Assembly: GCF_923079645.1 (NCBI RefSeq) | Contig: NZ_CAKLPY010000001.1 | Coordinates: forward strand, 2,066,001-2,130,000 | Origin: Emticicia aquatica | Lineage (GTDB): Bacteria > Bacteroidota > Bacteroidia > Cytophagales > Spirosomataceae | Length of the DNA: 64,000 nucleotides | Direction: 5' to 3' | Part shown: positions 33,535 through 42,213 of the stretch, piece after piece | Layout: every line of letters starts with the position of its first letter | Numbering within the stretch: the stretch's first letter is position 1 | Position numbers and translations under genes: made by a program | Notes under the pieces: model-generated | What the model saw: the letters and a program-made list of their open reading frames with translations, nothing else | Told to the model about the DNA's origin: nothing | The model's database searches: none

Positions 33535-34158
33535 ATGAAAAATAGCTTCATAGTAATATTATTATTTATCAATATTCTCGCTTTTGGACAAAAAAATAAG
33601 GAATATTTGGTTTCATTTATTGACTCGACTTCTGGAAAAAATTTGATTGGCTACAAAAATATAACTGGAATAATTGCCATAGAAGCTCAATTTAGCCAAA
33701 CATCGACTGATACATTAACTTCAATGGCGATAGTTTTACTACATTCGGAATGGTTGGGAATTGACAAAAACGGGCAAGTAATCTTAAAACCATTTATCTA
33801 CGATAATGGCCCAGATTATATCGAAGAAGGGCTTTTTAGGTTTGTCGAAAACAATAAAATCGGTTTTGCAAATGCTGAAGGTAAAAAGATTATTGCTGCC
33901 AAATTTGATTTTGTAACGCCTTTTTCAAATGGTTTTTCAGAATATTATTTGGGCGGTTATCGTGTATACGAAAAAAATCAAGAACATTGGTTTTGGAAAA
34001 ATTACCGAGAAAAAGGATATTTAAACAAATCTGGACAACGTTTCAAGAAAATAAACAAGCTAAAAAACAATCAATGGTTAGCGTGGACACTTGATAATAA
34101 ACAGGTTTTGTTGGATAAAAATGGTGTTGTGCTAAAAAACAAAAAAGCTTCAAAATGA
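33535..34158 (+). CDS. Secreted WG-repeat-like protein
   Basis: This is 207 residues with a signal peptide (MKNSFIVILLFINILAFGQ). The rest contains WG-like beta repeats: GIDKNGQVILKPFIYD, GFANAEGKKIIAAKFDFVTP, GYLNKSGQRFKKINKL and LLDKNGVVLKNKK. WG repeats are found in many Bacteroidota surface or periplasmic proteins with no single known role. The stop overlaps the start of the next gene (ATGA), so the two are translationally coupled. Confidence 0.78.
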   Translation: MKNSFIVILLFINILAFGQKNKEYLVSFIDSTSGKNLIGYKNITGIIAIEAQFSQTSTDTLTSMAIVLLHSEWLGIDKNGQVILKPFIYDNGPDYIEEGLFRFVENNKIGFANAEGKKIIAAKFDFVTPFSNGFSEYYLGGYRVYEKNQEHWFWKNYREKGYLNKSGQRFKKINKLKNNQWLAWTLDNKQVLLDKNGVVLKNKKASK

Positions 34159-34592
34159 CGGTAAAAATCGAAAAATACAATGTCAATTTTCGGTCGCAAA
34201 TCATAGATATTTGGGAAGAATCTGTGCGAGCGACTCATCATTTTTTACATTCAACGGATTTTGATTTTTATAAATCTATGGTCAAAGAAATTGATTTTAC
34301 AGCATTTGATGTTTTTTGTATTTTGACAGAAAGTTCAGAGATGGCTGGATTTTTTGGCGTTGCTGATAAAAAACTAGAAATGCTATTTTTAAAACCATCA
34401 TTCATCGGACAAGGAATTGGTAAATTATCACTTGGTTTTGCTTTGAATGAATTAAAAATAACTGAAGTTGATGTCAATGAAGACAATATAAATGCAGTCA
34501 TTTTTTACCAAAAAAATGGGTTCAAAATCTATGACCGAATGCCGCTAGACAGCACGAATAAGCCTTATCCAATTTTAAAAATGAAATTATAG
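34155..34592 (+). CDS. GNAT family N-acetyltransferase
   Basis: This 145-residue protein has a GNAT fold. The central strand EMLFLKPSFIGQGIGKLSLG (about 73-92) contains the Q-x-x-G-x-G/A acetyl-CoA loop as GQGIGK. It is followed by INAVIFYQKNGFKIYDRMPL, the usual C-terminal strand-helix. Substrate unknown. It overlaps the WG-like gene by four bases (ATGA). Confidence 0.85.
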   Translation: MTVKIEKYNVNFRSQIIDIWEESVRATHHFLHSTDFDFYKSMVKEIDFTAFDVFCILTESSEMAGFFGVADKKLEMLFLKPSFIGQGIGKLSLGFALNELKITEVDVNEDNINAVIFYQKNGFKIYDRMPLDSTNKPYPILKMKL

Positions 34593-34730
34593 AAATACAA
34601 AAAATTCTCTTCCAACATTAATATTTCAACTTCTACAAAGTGATTTTCAATGATTATCAAAATCAGATTGTTTGAATGTTTTTGAATTTTCCTTATCTTT
34701 AATCCATCTCAAACTAATCCTAAAAAATCA

Positions 34731-37295
34731 ATGAAGAAACTTTTTACATTTGTCTTCTGCTTTGGCAATTTTTTTTATTCTTTCGCCCAAAACAATTATT
34801 TTTTTCCAAAAAAACAACTCAATTCAAGTATTCCAACTCCCGAACAATTTTTGGGATACCCTATCGGTTCGCACCACACGCGGCATGATAAATTGGTTGA
34901 ATATATGCGTGAACTTGACCGAGTTTCTGACCGAGTTTCAGTTCAGAAAATTGGCGAAACAAATGAACATCGTGAGCAAATAATTGTCACTATTTCTTCG
35001 CCTGAAAACATCAAACGTTTAGAAGAAATCAGAAAAGAACACTTAACGATTACAGACCCAAGCAAGCCCATGCCTGATACCAAAAAAGCCCCTGCCATTG
35101 TTTGGTTGGGCTATAATGTACATGGAAATGAGCCTTCGGGTGGTGAAGCATCAATTTTGACAGCTTATTATTTGACTGCAAGCCAAGACCCTGAGGCTCT
35201 AAATTGGCTCAATGATGCCGTAATTTTGATGGAACCTGTTATCAATCCTGATGGACGTGACCGCCATTCGCATTGGGCAAATATGCACAAAGGTGACCCA
35301 ATGGTAGCAGATGCAAACGACCGTGAACACAACGAAATTTGGCCTGGCGGACGTACAAATCATTATTGGTTTGACCTCAATCGTGATTGGTATTTAGCTG
35401 TGAATGTTGAAAGTCGAAATCGGTTGGCTTTTTATCATCAATGGCTACCAAATGTGGTAACTGATTTTCATGAAATGGGAACAAATGCTTCACATTTTTT
35501 TGAACCTACAAAAGAAAACGCTGAAAATCCGCTTGTCCCAAAATTTGTGTATAAAGATTTGAACAGTCGTTTTGCCAAACATTTTGAGCAAGCCATGAAT
35601 GAAATTGGCTCACTATATTATACCAAAGAATCGTTTGATAATTTTTATCCAGGTTATGGTTCAAGCTACCCAGATTTGGAAGGTGGTTTGGGGCTTTTGT
35701 TTGAACAAGCAAGTTCTCGTGGCCATGTGCAGGAAAGTCAAAATGGCGATTTAACATTTGGTTTTACCATCAGAAATCAGCTAGTCAATGCTTTAGCAAC
35801 CGTTCGTGCTTCATTGATTGACAAAGAAATTTTATTGAACCACCAACGCAATTTTTTCATAGAAACCATTTCGCAAGGACAAAAATTTGCAACCAAAGCC
35901 TACATTATTGGCGATGCTAACGACCAAGGCCGTAATCGTGCATTTTGGGATTTACTATTGCAACATAACATTGAATTTTATCATTTGCCTAATGATATTA
36001 CTGAAAATGGACAAAATTTCAAGAAAGGAAAAGCCGTTTTAATTCCTTCCGCTCAACCTCAATTTTTGATGGTTCGTTCTATTTTTGACCGCCCAACAAC
36101 TTTTGCTGATAGTTTGTTTTATGATGCTTCAGCATGGAATTTAGCATTAGCTTACGGGCTTCCACATACTGAAATCAAAGGAAATTTCCAAAAAGGTGAC
36201 CGAATTACCAAAACAGATTTGAAAGTAAATCAAGCTATTTTTAGTAAAAGTGAATATGCATATTTAATAGAATGGACTGATTATTTTGCTCCAAAAGCTT
36301 TAAACCAATTACTTGATAATCAAATACTTACCAAAACTTCATTCAAAAAATTTAGTATTGATGGAAAAGATTATGGCTATGGAACACTTTTGATTTCAGT
36401 ACAAAAACAACAACTAAATTCGGAAGAATTATACCAAAAACTCAAACAAATCTCACTAAATACAGGCGTAAGCATCAATGCAGTTTCTACTGGTTTTAGT
36501 ACTACTGGAATTGATTTGGGAAGTAATAGTTTCCAAACCGTCAAAAAACCACAAGCATTAATGCTCGTTGGCGGCGGTGTAACTTCATCAGAAGCTGGTG
36601 AAATTTGGCATTTGCTCGATACAAAAATTGGAATGCCAATTACTAAAGTTGAAATTTATAATTTTGCTCGATTAAACATCAATCGGTACAATACAATTGT
36701 ATTAGTTGGTGGAAATTATTCAGCATTAGATAAAGCATCTACTCAAAAACTTAAAGCTTGGGTTGCCAATGGTGGTACTTTGATTACCCAAAAAACTGGT
36801 TCAGAATGGGTAATCAAGCAAGAAATTGTAAAAGAAAAATTACGAGAAGCAAAAATCGATAGTAGCCGAAATAAAACCAGAATTGCCTACGAAGATATTC
36901 AGGCAACTGAAGGTGCAAAACAAACAGGCGGAGCAATTTTTGACGCCGAATTAGACATTTCTAGTCCAATTGGTTTTGGTTATACCAATAAAAAAATAGC
37001 TATTTATCGAAACAATAATACTGTTTTAGAAAGAAGTGTTGGTGCCGCAAATTCAGTTTTGGTTTACACTGCAAATCCTCGAATTACAGGTTATGTTCAT
37101 CAAGAATCTTTGAAACGAATTTCAAATTCGGCAGCCATTAATATTAGTTATGAAGGTAGCGGTCGAGTGATTTTGTTCTCTGACGACCCCAATTTTAGAG
37201 GAACTTGGTTTGGTACAAATAAACTTTTCTTAAACGCACTTTTCTTTGGTAGCAACATTAGCTTGGGCGGTCAATTTGGAGCGGAAGAAGAATAA
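34731..37295 (+). CDS. Secreted M14-family zinc carboxypeptidase
   Basis: This is 854 residues with a signal peptide ending at NFFYSFAQ (about 19). The M14 domain (about 45-380) has the zinc motif in LGYNVHGNEPSGGE (H-x-x-E), substrate-binding MEPVINPDGRDRHSHW, and the third ligand probably in VVTDFHEMGTNASHFFEP. A second domain (about 615-720) has a GATase/ThuA-like alternating fold (ALMLVGGGVTSSEAGEIWHL, then YNTIVLVGGNYSALD and LKAWVANGGTLI), an arrangement seen in large Bacteroidota M14 peptidases. There is no T9SS tail, so a periplasmic location is more likely. The metal residues look intact. It stands alone. Confidence 0.9.
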   Translation: MKKLFTFVFCFGNFFYSFAQNNYFFPKKQLNSSIPTPEQFLGYPIGSHHTRHDKLVEYMRELDRVSDRVSVQKIGETNEHREQIIVTISSPENIKRLEEIRKEHLTITDPSKPMPDTKKAPAIVWLGYNVHGNEPSGGEASILTAYYLTASQDPEALNWLNDAVILMEPVINPDGRDRHSHWANMHKGDPMVADANDREHNEIWPGGRTNHYWFDLNRDWYLAVNVESRNRLAFYHQWLPNVVTDFHEMGTNASHFFEPTKENAENPLVPKFVYKDLNSRFAKHFEQAMNEIGSLYYTKESFDNFYPGYGSSYPDLEGGLGLLFEQASSRGHVQESQNGDLTFGFTIRNQLVNALATVRASLIDKEILLNHQRNFFIETISQGQKFATKAYIIGDANDQGRNRAFWDLLLQHNIEFYHLPNDITENGQNFKKGKAVLIPSAQPQFLMVRSIFDRPTTFADSLFYDASAWNLALAYGLPHTEIKGNFQKGDRITKTDLKVNQAIFSKSEYAYLIEWTDYFAPKALNQLLDNQILTKTSFKKFSIDGKDYGYGTLLISVQKQQLNSEELYQKLKQISLNTGVSINAVSTGFSTTGIDLGSNSFQTVKKPQALMLVGGGVTSSEAGEIWHLLDTKIGMPITKVEIYNFARLNINRYNTIVLVGGNYSALDKASTQKLKAWVANGGTLITQKTGSEWVIKQEIVKEKLREAKIDSSRNKTRIAYEDIQATEGAKQTGGAIFDAELDISSPIGFGYTNKKIAIYRNNNTVLERSVGAANSVLVYTANPRITGYVHQESLKRISNSAAINISYEGSGRVILFSDDPNFRGTWFGTNKLFLNALFFGSNISLGGQFGAEEE

Positions 37296-37409
37296 AGCAT
37301 TGCATAAAAGTGATTGAGCAAACAAAGATTTTTATATTTTTTGTCCAATTTTTTAATTCTCATTTGATATTGATGAAAGTTCAATTATTCACAATTAAAT
37401 CTAAAAAAG

Positions 37410-37754
37410 ATGGAAGAATTCGCTTTAATCATGCGTCATGAAGATGGTCAAAAACTTGCTTCACCCGAACAAATGCAAGCTTGGATGAAACAAACAATGG
37501 ATTGGATTGGCGGAATTGCGGCTCAGAATAAATTTGTAAGCGGTACTGGCTTACCCTTTGATGAAGCTAAGGTTGTAAGATTCAATAATGTTGTTACAAA
37601 CGGTCCATTTGGTGACATCAAAGAAACAATTGGTGGTTTGATTATTGTCAAAGCTGAATCCGTCGAAGAAGCAGTTGAATTTGCTAAAGGCTGCCCCGTT
37701 TTGCAAGGAGAAGGCAATACCATTGAAGTAAGAAAGGTTGCGAAAGGAAATTAG
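37410..37754 (+). CDS. DGPF/YCII-domain protein linked to the ECF sigma factor
   Basis: This 114-residue protein has a ferredoxin-like YCII/DGPF domain: MEEFALIMRHEDG start, the variant signature TNGPFGDIKETIGGLIIVKA (about 71-90, corresponding to DGPFAETKE) and the C-terminal EAVEFAKGCPVLQGEGNTIE. Such proteins are the regular neighbours of ECF42-type sigma factors, as here, where the sigma gene starts 54 bases downstream. The exact reaction is unknown; a role as a sensor or target in the same response is inferred from context. Confidence 0.88.
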   Translation: MEEFALIMRHEDGQKLASPEQMQAWMKQTMDWIGGIAAQNKFVSGTGLPFDEAKVVRFNNVVTNGPFGDIKETIGGLIIVKAESVEEAVEFAKGCPVLQGEGNTIEVRKVAKGN

Positions 37755-37774
37755 AAATCATTCAAAAAATTAAG

Positions 37775-37804
37775 GGCTTCTGAAATTAAACAGAAGCCTT
37801 TTTT
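37775..37804 (+). terminator. Terminator-like hairpin immediately before the ECF sigma start
   Basis: GGCTTCTG (37775-37782) pairs perfectly with CAGAAGCC (37791-37798) around an 8-base loop and is followed by six T. The T run ends four bases before the sigma ATG at 37809, so transcripts from the DGPF gene would largely stop there unless they read through. Confidence 0.8.
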
Positions 37805-37808
37805 ATCT

Positions 37809-39035
37809 ATGAAAGAACAAGAATTAATACCGCATCTTTTCCGAACCGAATATCGAAAAATTACTGCTGTATTGTGCAAACGATTTGGTATTGAACACAT
37901 TGAAATAGCCGAAGATATTGCGAGCGACACCTTTTTACTGGCTGTTGAAACATGGTCTTTTAGAGGTTTGCCCGAAAATCCTAAAGCTTGGTTGTATTCA
38001 GTTGCCAAGAATAAAGCTAAAAATCTGTTGACTCACAACCACATTTTTTCAGAAAAGATTGTTCAGGAAATTCAGAATTCAGCTGCTGAAAATAGCGAAT
38101 TTGAGATTGATTTATCAGAAAAAAACATTACCGATAGCCAATTACAAATGCTTTTTGCACTATGTCATCCATCAATTTCGGGTGAAGCTCAAATTGGATT
38201 ATCGTTACGAATTCTTTGTGGATTTGGTATTGACGAAATTGCTGATGCCTTTTTAAGCAACAAAGAAACCATCAATAAACGTCTTTTTAGAGCAAAAGAA
38301 AAGCTTCGCCAAGAAAACGTAAAAATCGAATTTCCAGCCGAAACAGAAATTAATTTACGTTTAGAAACTGTTTTAACAACACTTTATTTGCTCTTTAGCG
38401 AAGGATATTATTCCGAAAGTCAAGACGAAATTTTAAGAAAAGACCTTTGTTTGGAAGCAATGAGATTGACTTTTCTACTTATCGAAAATGAACGAACTAA
38501 TTTGCCAAAAGTAAACGCATTATTTTCATTAATGTGTTTTCATTCATCAAGATTTGAGGCCAGAAAAGACAAAAATGGTGAAATTGTTTTTTATCAAGAA
38601 CAAGACGAAACGCTCTGGAATCAAGCATTAATTACGCAAGGAATATTTCATTTCCATGAAGCTTCTCAAGGAAATGAAATTTCTAAATATCATTTAGAAG
38701 CTGGCATTGCCTATTGGCATACCAAAAAGACCGACTCGCAAGAAAAGTGGGAAAACATTTTGCAACTTTATAATATTTTATTGCAAATCAACTACTCTCC
38801 TATTGCTGCACTTAACCGAACTTATGCACTGGCCAAAGTCAAAGGAAATGTACTGGCAATAGCGGAAGCTGAAAAATTAAATTTAAATGATAATCACTTT
38901 TATTTAACTTTATTGGGTGAACTTTATAAAGAAATTGACCAAAATAAAGCTAGAACTCATTTCCAAAAAGCACTTTTATTAGCTAAAACAAAAACTGATA
39001 AATTAACGATTCAAAAACAAATTGATAGTTTATGA
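37809..39035 (+). CDS. ECF42-like RNA polymerase sigma factor (DUF6596)
   Basis: This is 408 residues. Sigma region 2 (about 10-80: LFRTEYRKITAVLCKRFGIE ... ENPKAWLYSVAKNKAKNLL) and region 4 (about 120-175: SLRILCGFGIDEIADAFLSN ... NKRLFRAKEKLRQE) are followed by a DUF6596 plus TPR-like extension (about 180-400, with RLETVLTTLYLLFSEGYY and YNILLQINYSPIAALNRTYA). This long C-terminal extension replaces an anti-sigma factor in the ECF42 group and is thought to control activity. It pairs with the upstream DGPF gene. No anti-sigma gene is nearby. Confidence 0.9.
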   Translation: MKEQELIPHLFRTEYRKITAVLCKRFGIEHIEIAEDIASDTFLLAVETWSFRGLPENPKAWLYSVAKNKAKNLLTHNHIFSEKIVQEIQNSAAENSEFEIDLSEKNITDSQLQMLFALCHPSISGEAQIGLSLRILCGFGIDEIADAFLSNKETINKRLFRAKEKLRQENVKIEFPAETEINLRLETVLTTLYLLFSEGYYSESQDEILRKDLCLEAMRLTFLLIENERTNLPKVNALFSLMCFHSSRFEARKDKNGEIVFYQEQDETLWNQALITQGIFHFHEASQGNEISKYHLEAGIAYWHTKKTDSQEKWENILQLYNILLQINYSPIAALNRTYALAKVKGNVLAIAEAEKLNLNDNHFYLTLLGELYKEIDQNKARTHFQKALLLAKTKTDKLTIQKQIDSL

Positions 39036-39071
39036 AATTTTGTTTGAATAAAAAGAAAACTTTCTTAGAAA

Positions 39072-39530
39072 ATGCAAATTAGAAAATACCAACATTCTGA
39101 CCGAAAAAGCATTATTGACTTATTAAGGCAGAATACACCAACATATTTTGCACCTTCGGAAGAAAGTGATTTGAATGACTTTTTAGATAATCATCTCGAA
39201 AACTATTTTGTTGTTGAAGTTGAAAATGAAGTACTTGCTTGCGGAGGTTTCAACACATCTGAAGATGAAAAAATAATTAGAATTTCTTGGGATATTGTGC
39301 ATCCACAATTTCAAGGAAAAGGTTTGGGCAGTAAATTAATTAAATTCAGAATACAGAAAATAAAAGAAATTAAAAACATTGAAATAATTGTTGTAAGAAC
39401 TTCACAGCTAGTTTATCAATTTTACGAGAAATTTGGTTTTGAATTAAAAGAAATCGTCAGAAATTTCTGGGCTGATGGTTTCGACCTTTATCACATGGAG
39501 CTTCAACTTGACAAAAATCCTCCTCAATAA
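39072..39530 (+). CDS. GNAT family N-acetyltransferase
   Basis: This 152-residue protein has a GNAT domain: DIVHPQFQGKGLGSKLIKFR (about 76-95) with the acetyl-CoA loop QGKGLGS, then QLVYQFYEKFGFELKEIV. Substrate unknown. It follows the sigma factor by 36 bases and could belong to the same transcript. Confidence 0.85.
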   Translation: MQIRKYQHSDRKSIIDLLRQNTPTYFAPSEESDLNDFLDNHLENYFVVEVENEVLACGGFNTSEDEKIIRISWDIVHPQFQGKGLGSKLIKFRIQKIKEIKNIEIIVVRTSQLVYQFYEKFGFELKEIVRNFWADGFDLYHMELQLDKNPPQ

Positions 39531-39550
39531 ATTTACTGCATATACATATT

Positions 39551-39589
39551 CAACATCGACTAAAATTAAATGAATTTTAGTCAATGTTG
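39551..39589 (+). terminator. Hairpin after the GNAT gene
   Basis: CAACATCGACTAAAATT (39551-39567) pairs with AATTTTAGTCAATGTTG (39573-39589) with one mismatch and a 5-base loop. The T tract is weak, so terminator function is likely but not certain. Confidence 0.6.
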
Positions 39590-39729
39590 ATTGTCAAAAT
39601 AATTTTCATTAATTTAACCCCGTCATTTTTACATAATGTATTCAATATATATAGTTGTAAGACCTTTTTTTCGCTAAAATCTCCATTACTTTCTTTAAAA
39701 TAGCCAAAACTATAAATGTTTTTTGTTGA

Positions 39730-40374
39730 ATGTTCAAACTTGCTCTCGTTGATGACCACGACATTTTTCTCAAGGGTTTGCAAAAAATCCTTGAATATGA
39801 AGATGATTTAAAAGTGGTACATTCATTCAAATCTGGTCAAGAAATCCTCAACAATATTTCTGATTTGGATATTGATATTTTAGTTCTTGATGTACAACTC
39901 CCTGACATTCAGCCCGAAGAATTATTACAGGCTTTACGAAGCAAATTGCCCAATCTTCCGATTTTATATTTAACGCTACTACGAGGAACTCGTTTTTTTC
40001 ATAAGTTACAAAAATTTAATATTCAAGGATACATTTTGAAAGATTCTCCGACAGAAGAATTGATAAAAGCCATTAAAATCGTGGCAAATGGTGCAACTTA
40101 TTTCTCAGAAAAAGTTGAGATTGCAGGTTTTGAAGATGAGTACAAAAACACCGTTATTTATGCCGACCAAAAAGTTAATGACATTTTGAGTCCACGAGAA
40201 ATTGAAGTTTTAAAACTGGTCTGTCAAGAATATAGCAGTGCTGATATTGCCGCAAAACTATTTTTGAGCGTTGGTACAGTTGATACACATCGAAAAAATA
40301 TATTGATAAAATTAGGCGTAAATAACACTGTTGGTTTAGTGAAATATGCCCTCAAAAACAATATAATTACATGA
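39730..40374 (+). CDS. NarL/FixJ-type response regulator
   Basis: This is 214 residues. The receiver domain (1-120) has the acidic pair DD at 8-9, phosphoacceptor Asp54 in ILVLDVQLPD and Lys in GYILKDS. The LuxR-type DNA-binding domain (about 150-212) contains LSPREIEVLKLVCQEYSSAD and VGTVDTHRKNILIKLGVNN. It overlaps the downstream histidine kinase by four bases (ATGA), so the two form a coupled two-component pair. Its targets are unknown. Confidence 0.93.
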   Translation: MFKLALVDDHDIFLKGLQKILEYEDDLKVVHSFKSGQEILNNISDLDIDILVLDVQLPDIQPEELLQALRSKLPNLPILYLTLLRGTRFFHKLQKFNIQGYILKDSPTEELIKAIKIVANGATYFSEKVEIAGFEDEYKNTVIYADQKVNDILSPREIEVLKLVCQEYSSADIAAKLFLSVGTVDTHRKNILIKLGVNNTVGLVKYALKNNIIT

Positions 40375-42212
40375 AAACATTGATTAAAGTAGCTTTATTA
40401 TTAATTGTTCAACTTTCAACATTTGCTCAAAAAACTGCCGAACAAATTAATAAATTATGTTTACAAGTAATTCAATATGACGAAAGTCAATTGGATTCGA
40501 TGAGATTTTATGCCAATCAAATCGAAAAAGATTCAAGGGCAATTAATTATACTTTAGGGATTTGTTATGGATACCGCTTGAGAGGTTTGGCCAACGAACT
40601 CGAAGGTAAATTTCAAGAAGCTTCTAAAGATTATATTTATGGTTTAAAAATTAGTGAAGAAAAGAAAGATTTAGAAGCTAAACTTCTTATGCTCAGCGAC
40701 TTAGGCTCTCTAAAAGTTTCTACCAAACAATACGATAAAGCCAAAGGCTATTTTTCGGAAGCATTAATTATTGCCCAGTCGCTTATACCAAAACCGAAGC
40801 CCAAAAGATTATCTTCTTTTTATCAAAATTTGGGTATTTGTTATCGCAATCTCCATCAAATTGATTCAGCATTAATTAATTATAAAAAGTCATTAGAGAT
40901 AAAAAAACAAATTGGAGATTCGGCTGGAATTGCCAATTTAGGCATAAATTTAAGTGCATTATTGGTTAATCAAAAAAAATATCAAGAAGCAAAAACGTAC
41001 TTAGACTTTAACATAGCTTATCACACAAAAGTAAATGCAGTAGACGATCTTTGGAATGATTACTTAAATTTAGCAGGAATTTATATCCCTTTAAAACAAT
41101 ATGAAAAAGCAAAAAAGTTAATAGATAATGCTTTAATAATTGCTCAAAAATTAAAGTCAAAATCAAAAATAGCAGATACTTATAGAGATTATTCAACTTA
41201 TTATCAAGAAATTAATGATTATAAAAATGCTTATGAATATGTTCAGAAATACCATTCTTTAGAAAATGAATTATTGAATACAGAAACAAATAATGCTATT
41301 TCTGAGCTCGAAGAAAAATATCAATCTGAAAAGAAAACGCAGGAAAACAAACTTTTAAATACTGAATTACAAACTCAAAAACAACAAAAACTCATTTGGA
41401 TTATTTTGAGTTTAGCTATCGGGCTATTCGGATTTACGGTGGCTTATTCTTGGTGGCAAAACCGTAAGAAAAACATTATTTTGACACAACAAAATGATTT
41501 TATTCAATCACAAAACAAAAAACTAGCAGAGCTTAATCAAGAAAAAAACCATTTAATTAGTGTTGTTTCGCATGATTTAGGAAGTCCGTTTTCTACCATC
41601 AAATTATGGGGAAGTATTTTATTTAAAAATCCAAATTTAGATGATGATGCCAAAGAAGCCACTGAAAATATCAATAAAATGGCTACTTATGGGCAAAATA
41701 TGGTGAAGAAGATTTTACAAATCGAAAAAGCTGAAACAAATGAACATACACTTAATTTGACTGAAATTGAATTGGTTGGTTTCACGAATACCATTTTAGA
41801 AGGCTTCAAACCTGCCCTTGACGGCAAAGAAATTTCGATTAATTTCGAGGCATCAAAACCTCAGATAAGCGTCTTATCCGACACGTTTTATTTGAACAGA
41901 ATTTTGGAAAATGTCATTTCAAATGCCTTGAAATATTCTTACAGAAACTCAGAAGTAAGTATCAGCATCAACGAAGGAAAAGAAGATGTATGCATTTCGG
42001 TAAAAGATTATGGCGTAGGAATTGATGAGGAAGGAAAAAAGAATTTATTTTCAAAATTCAGTCAAATAAGCTCCAAACCCACTGAAAACGAAGATTCAAT
42101 GGGTTTGGGTTTACACATTGTTAAAAGGCTTGTTGATGAATTGGGTGGTAATATTACCTGTGAAAGCGAAGTAAACAAAGGTTCAACTTTCACTGTTTTC
42201 TTAAAAAAGTAA
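40371..42212 (+). CDS. TPR-containing sensor histidine kinase
   Basis: This is 613 residues. After a signal-like N-terminus (ALLLIVQLSTFAQ), five or six TPR units (about 60-300, such as QNLGICYRNLHQIDSALINY) lie in the periplasm. A coiled segment and one membrane helix (IWIILSLAIGLFGFTVAYSW, about 342-361) follow. The cytosolic kinase core has the H box VVSHDLGSPFSTIK, N box ILENVISNALKYS, G1 DYGVGIDEEG and G2 MGLGLHIVKRLVDELGG. This is the common Bacteroidota TPR-kinase layout. It ends one base before the stop codon of the convergent SBBP gene, with no room for a terminator. Confidence 0.93.
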   Translation: MKTLIKVALLLIVQLSTFAQKTAEQINKLCLQVIQYDESQLDSMRFYANQIEKDSRAINYTLGICYGYRLRGLANELEGKFQEASKDYIYGLKISEEKKDLEAKLLMLSDLGSLKVSTKQYDKAKGYFSEALIIAQSLIPKPKPKRLSSFYQNLGICYRNLHQIDSALINYKKSLEIKKQIGDSAGIANLGINLSALLVNQKKYQEAKTYLDFNIAYHTKVNAVDDLWNDYLNLAGIYIPLKQYEKAKKLIDNALIIAQKLKSKSKIADTYRDYSTYYQEINDYKNAYEYVQKYHSLENELLNTETNNAISELEEKYQSEKKTQENKLLNTELQTQKQQKLIWIILSLAIGLFGFTVAYSWWQNRKKNIILTQQNDFIQSQNKKLAELNQEKNHLISVVSHDLGSPFSTIKLWGSILFKNPNLDDDAKEATENINKMATYGQNMVKKILQIEKAETNEHTLNLTEIELVGFTNTILEGFKPALDGKEISINFEASKPQISVLSDTFYLNRILENVISNALKYSYRNSEVSISINEGKEDVCISVKDYGVGIDEEGKKNLFSKFSQISSKPTENEDSMGLGLHIVKRLVDELGGNITCESEVNKGSTFTVFLKK

Positions 42213-42213
42213 C

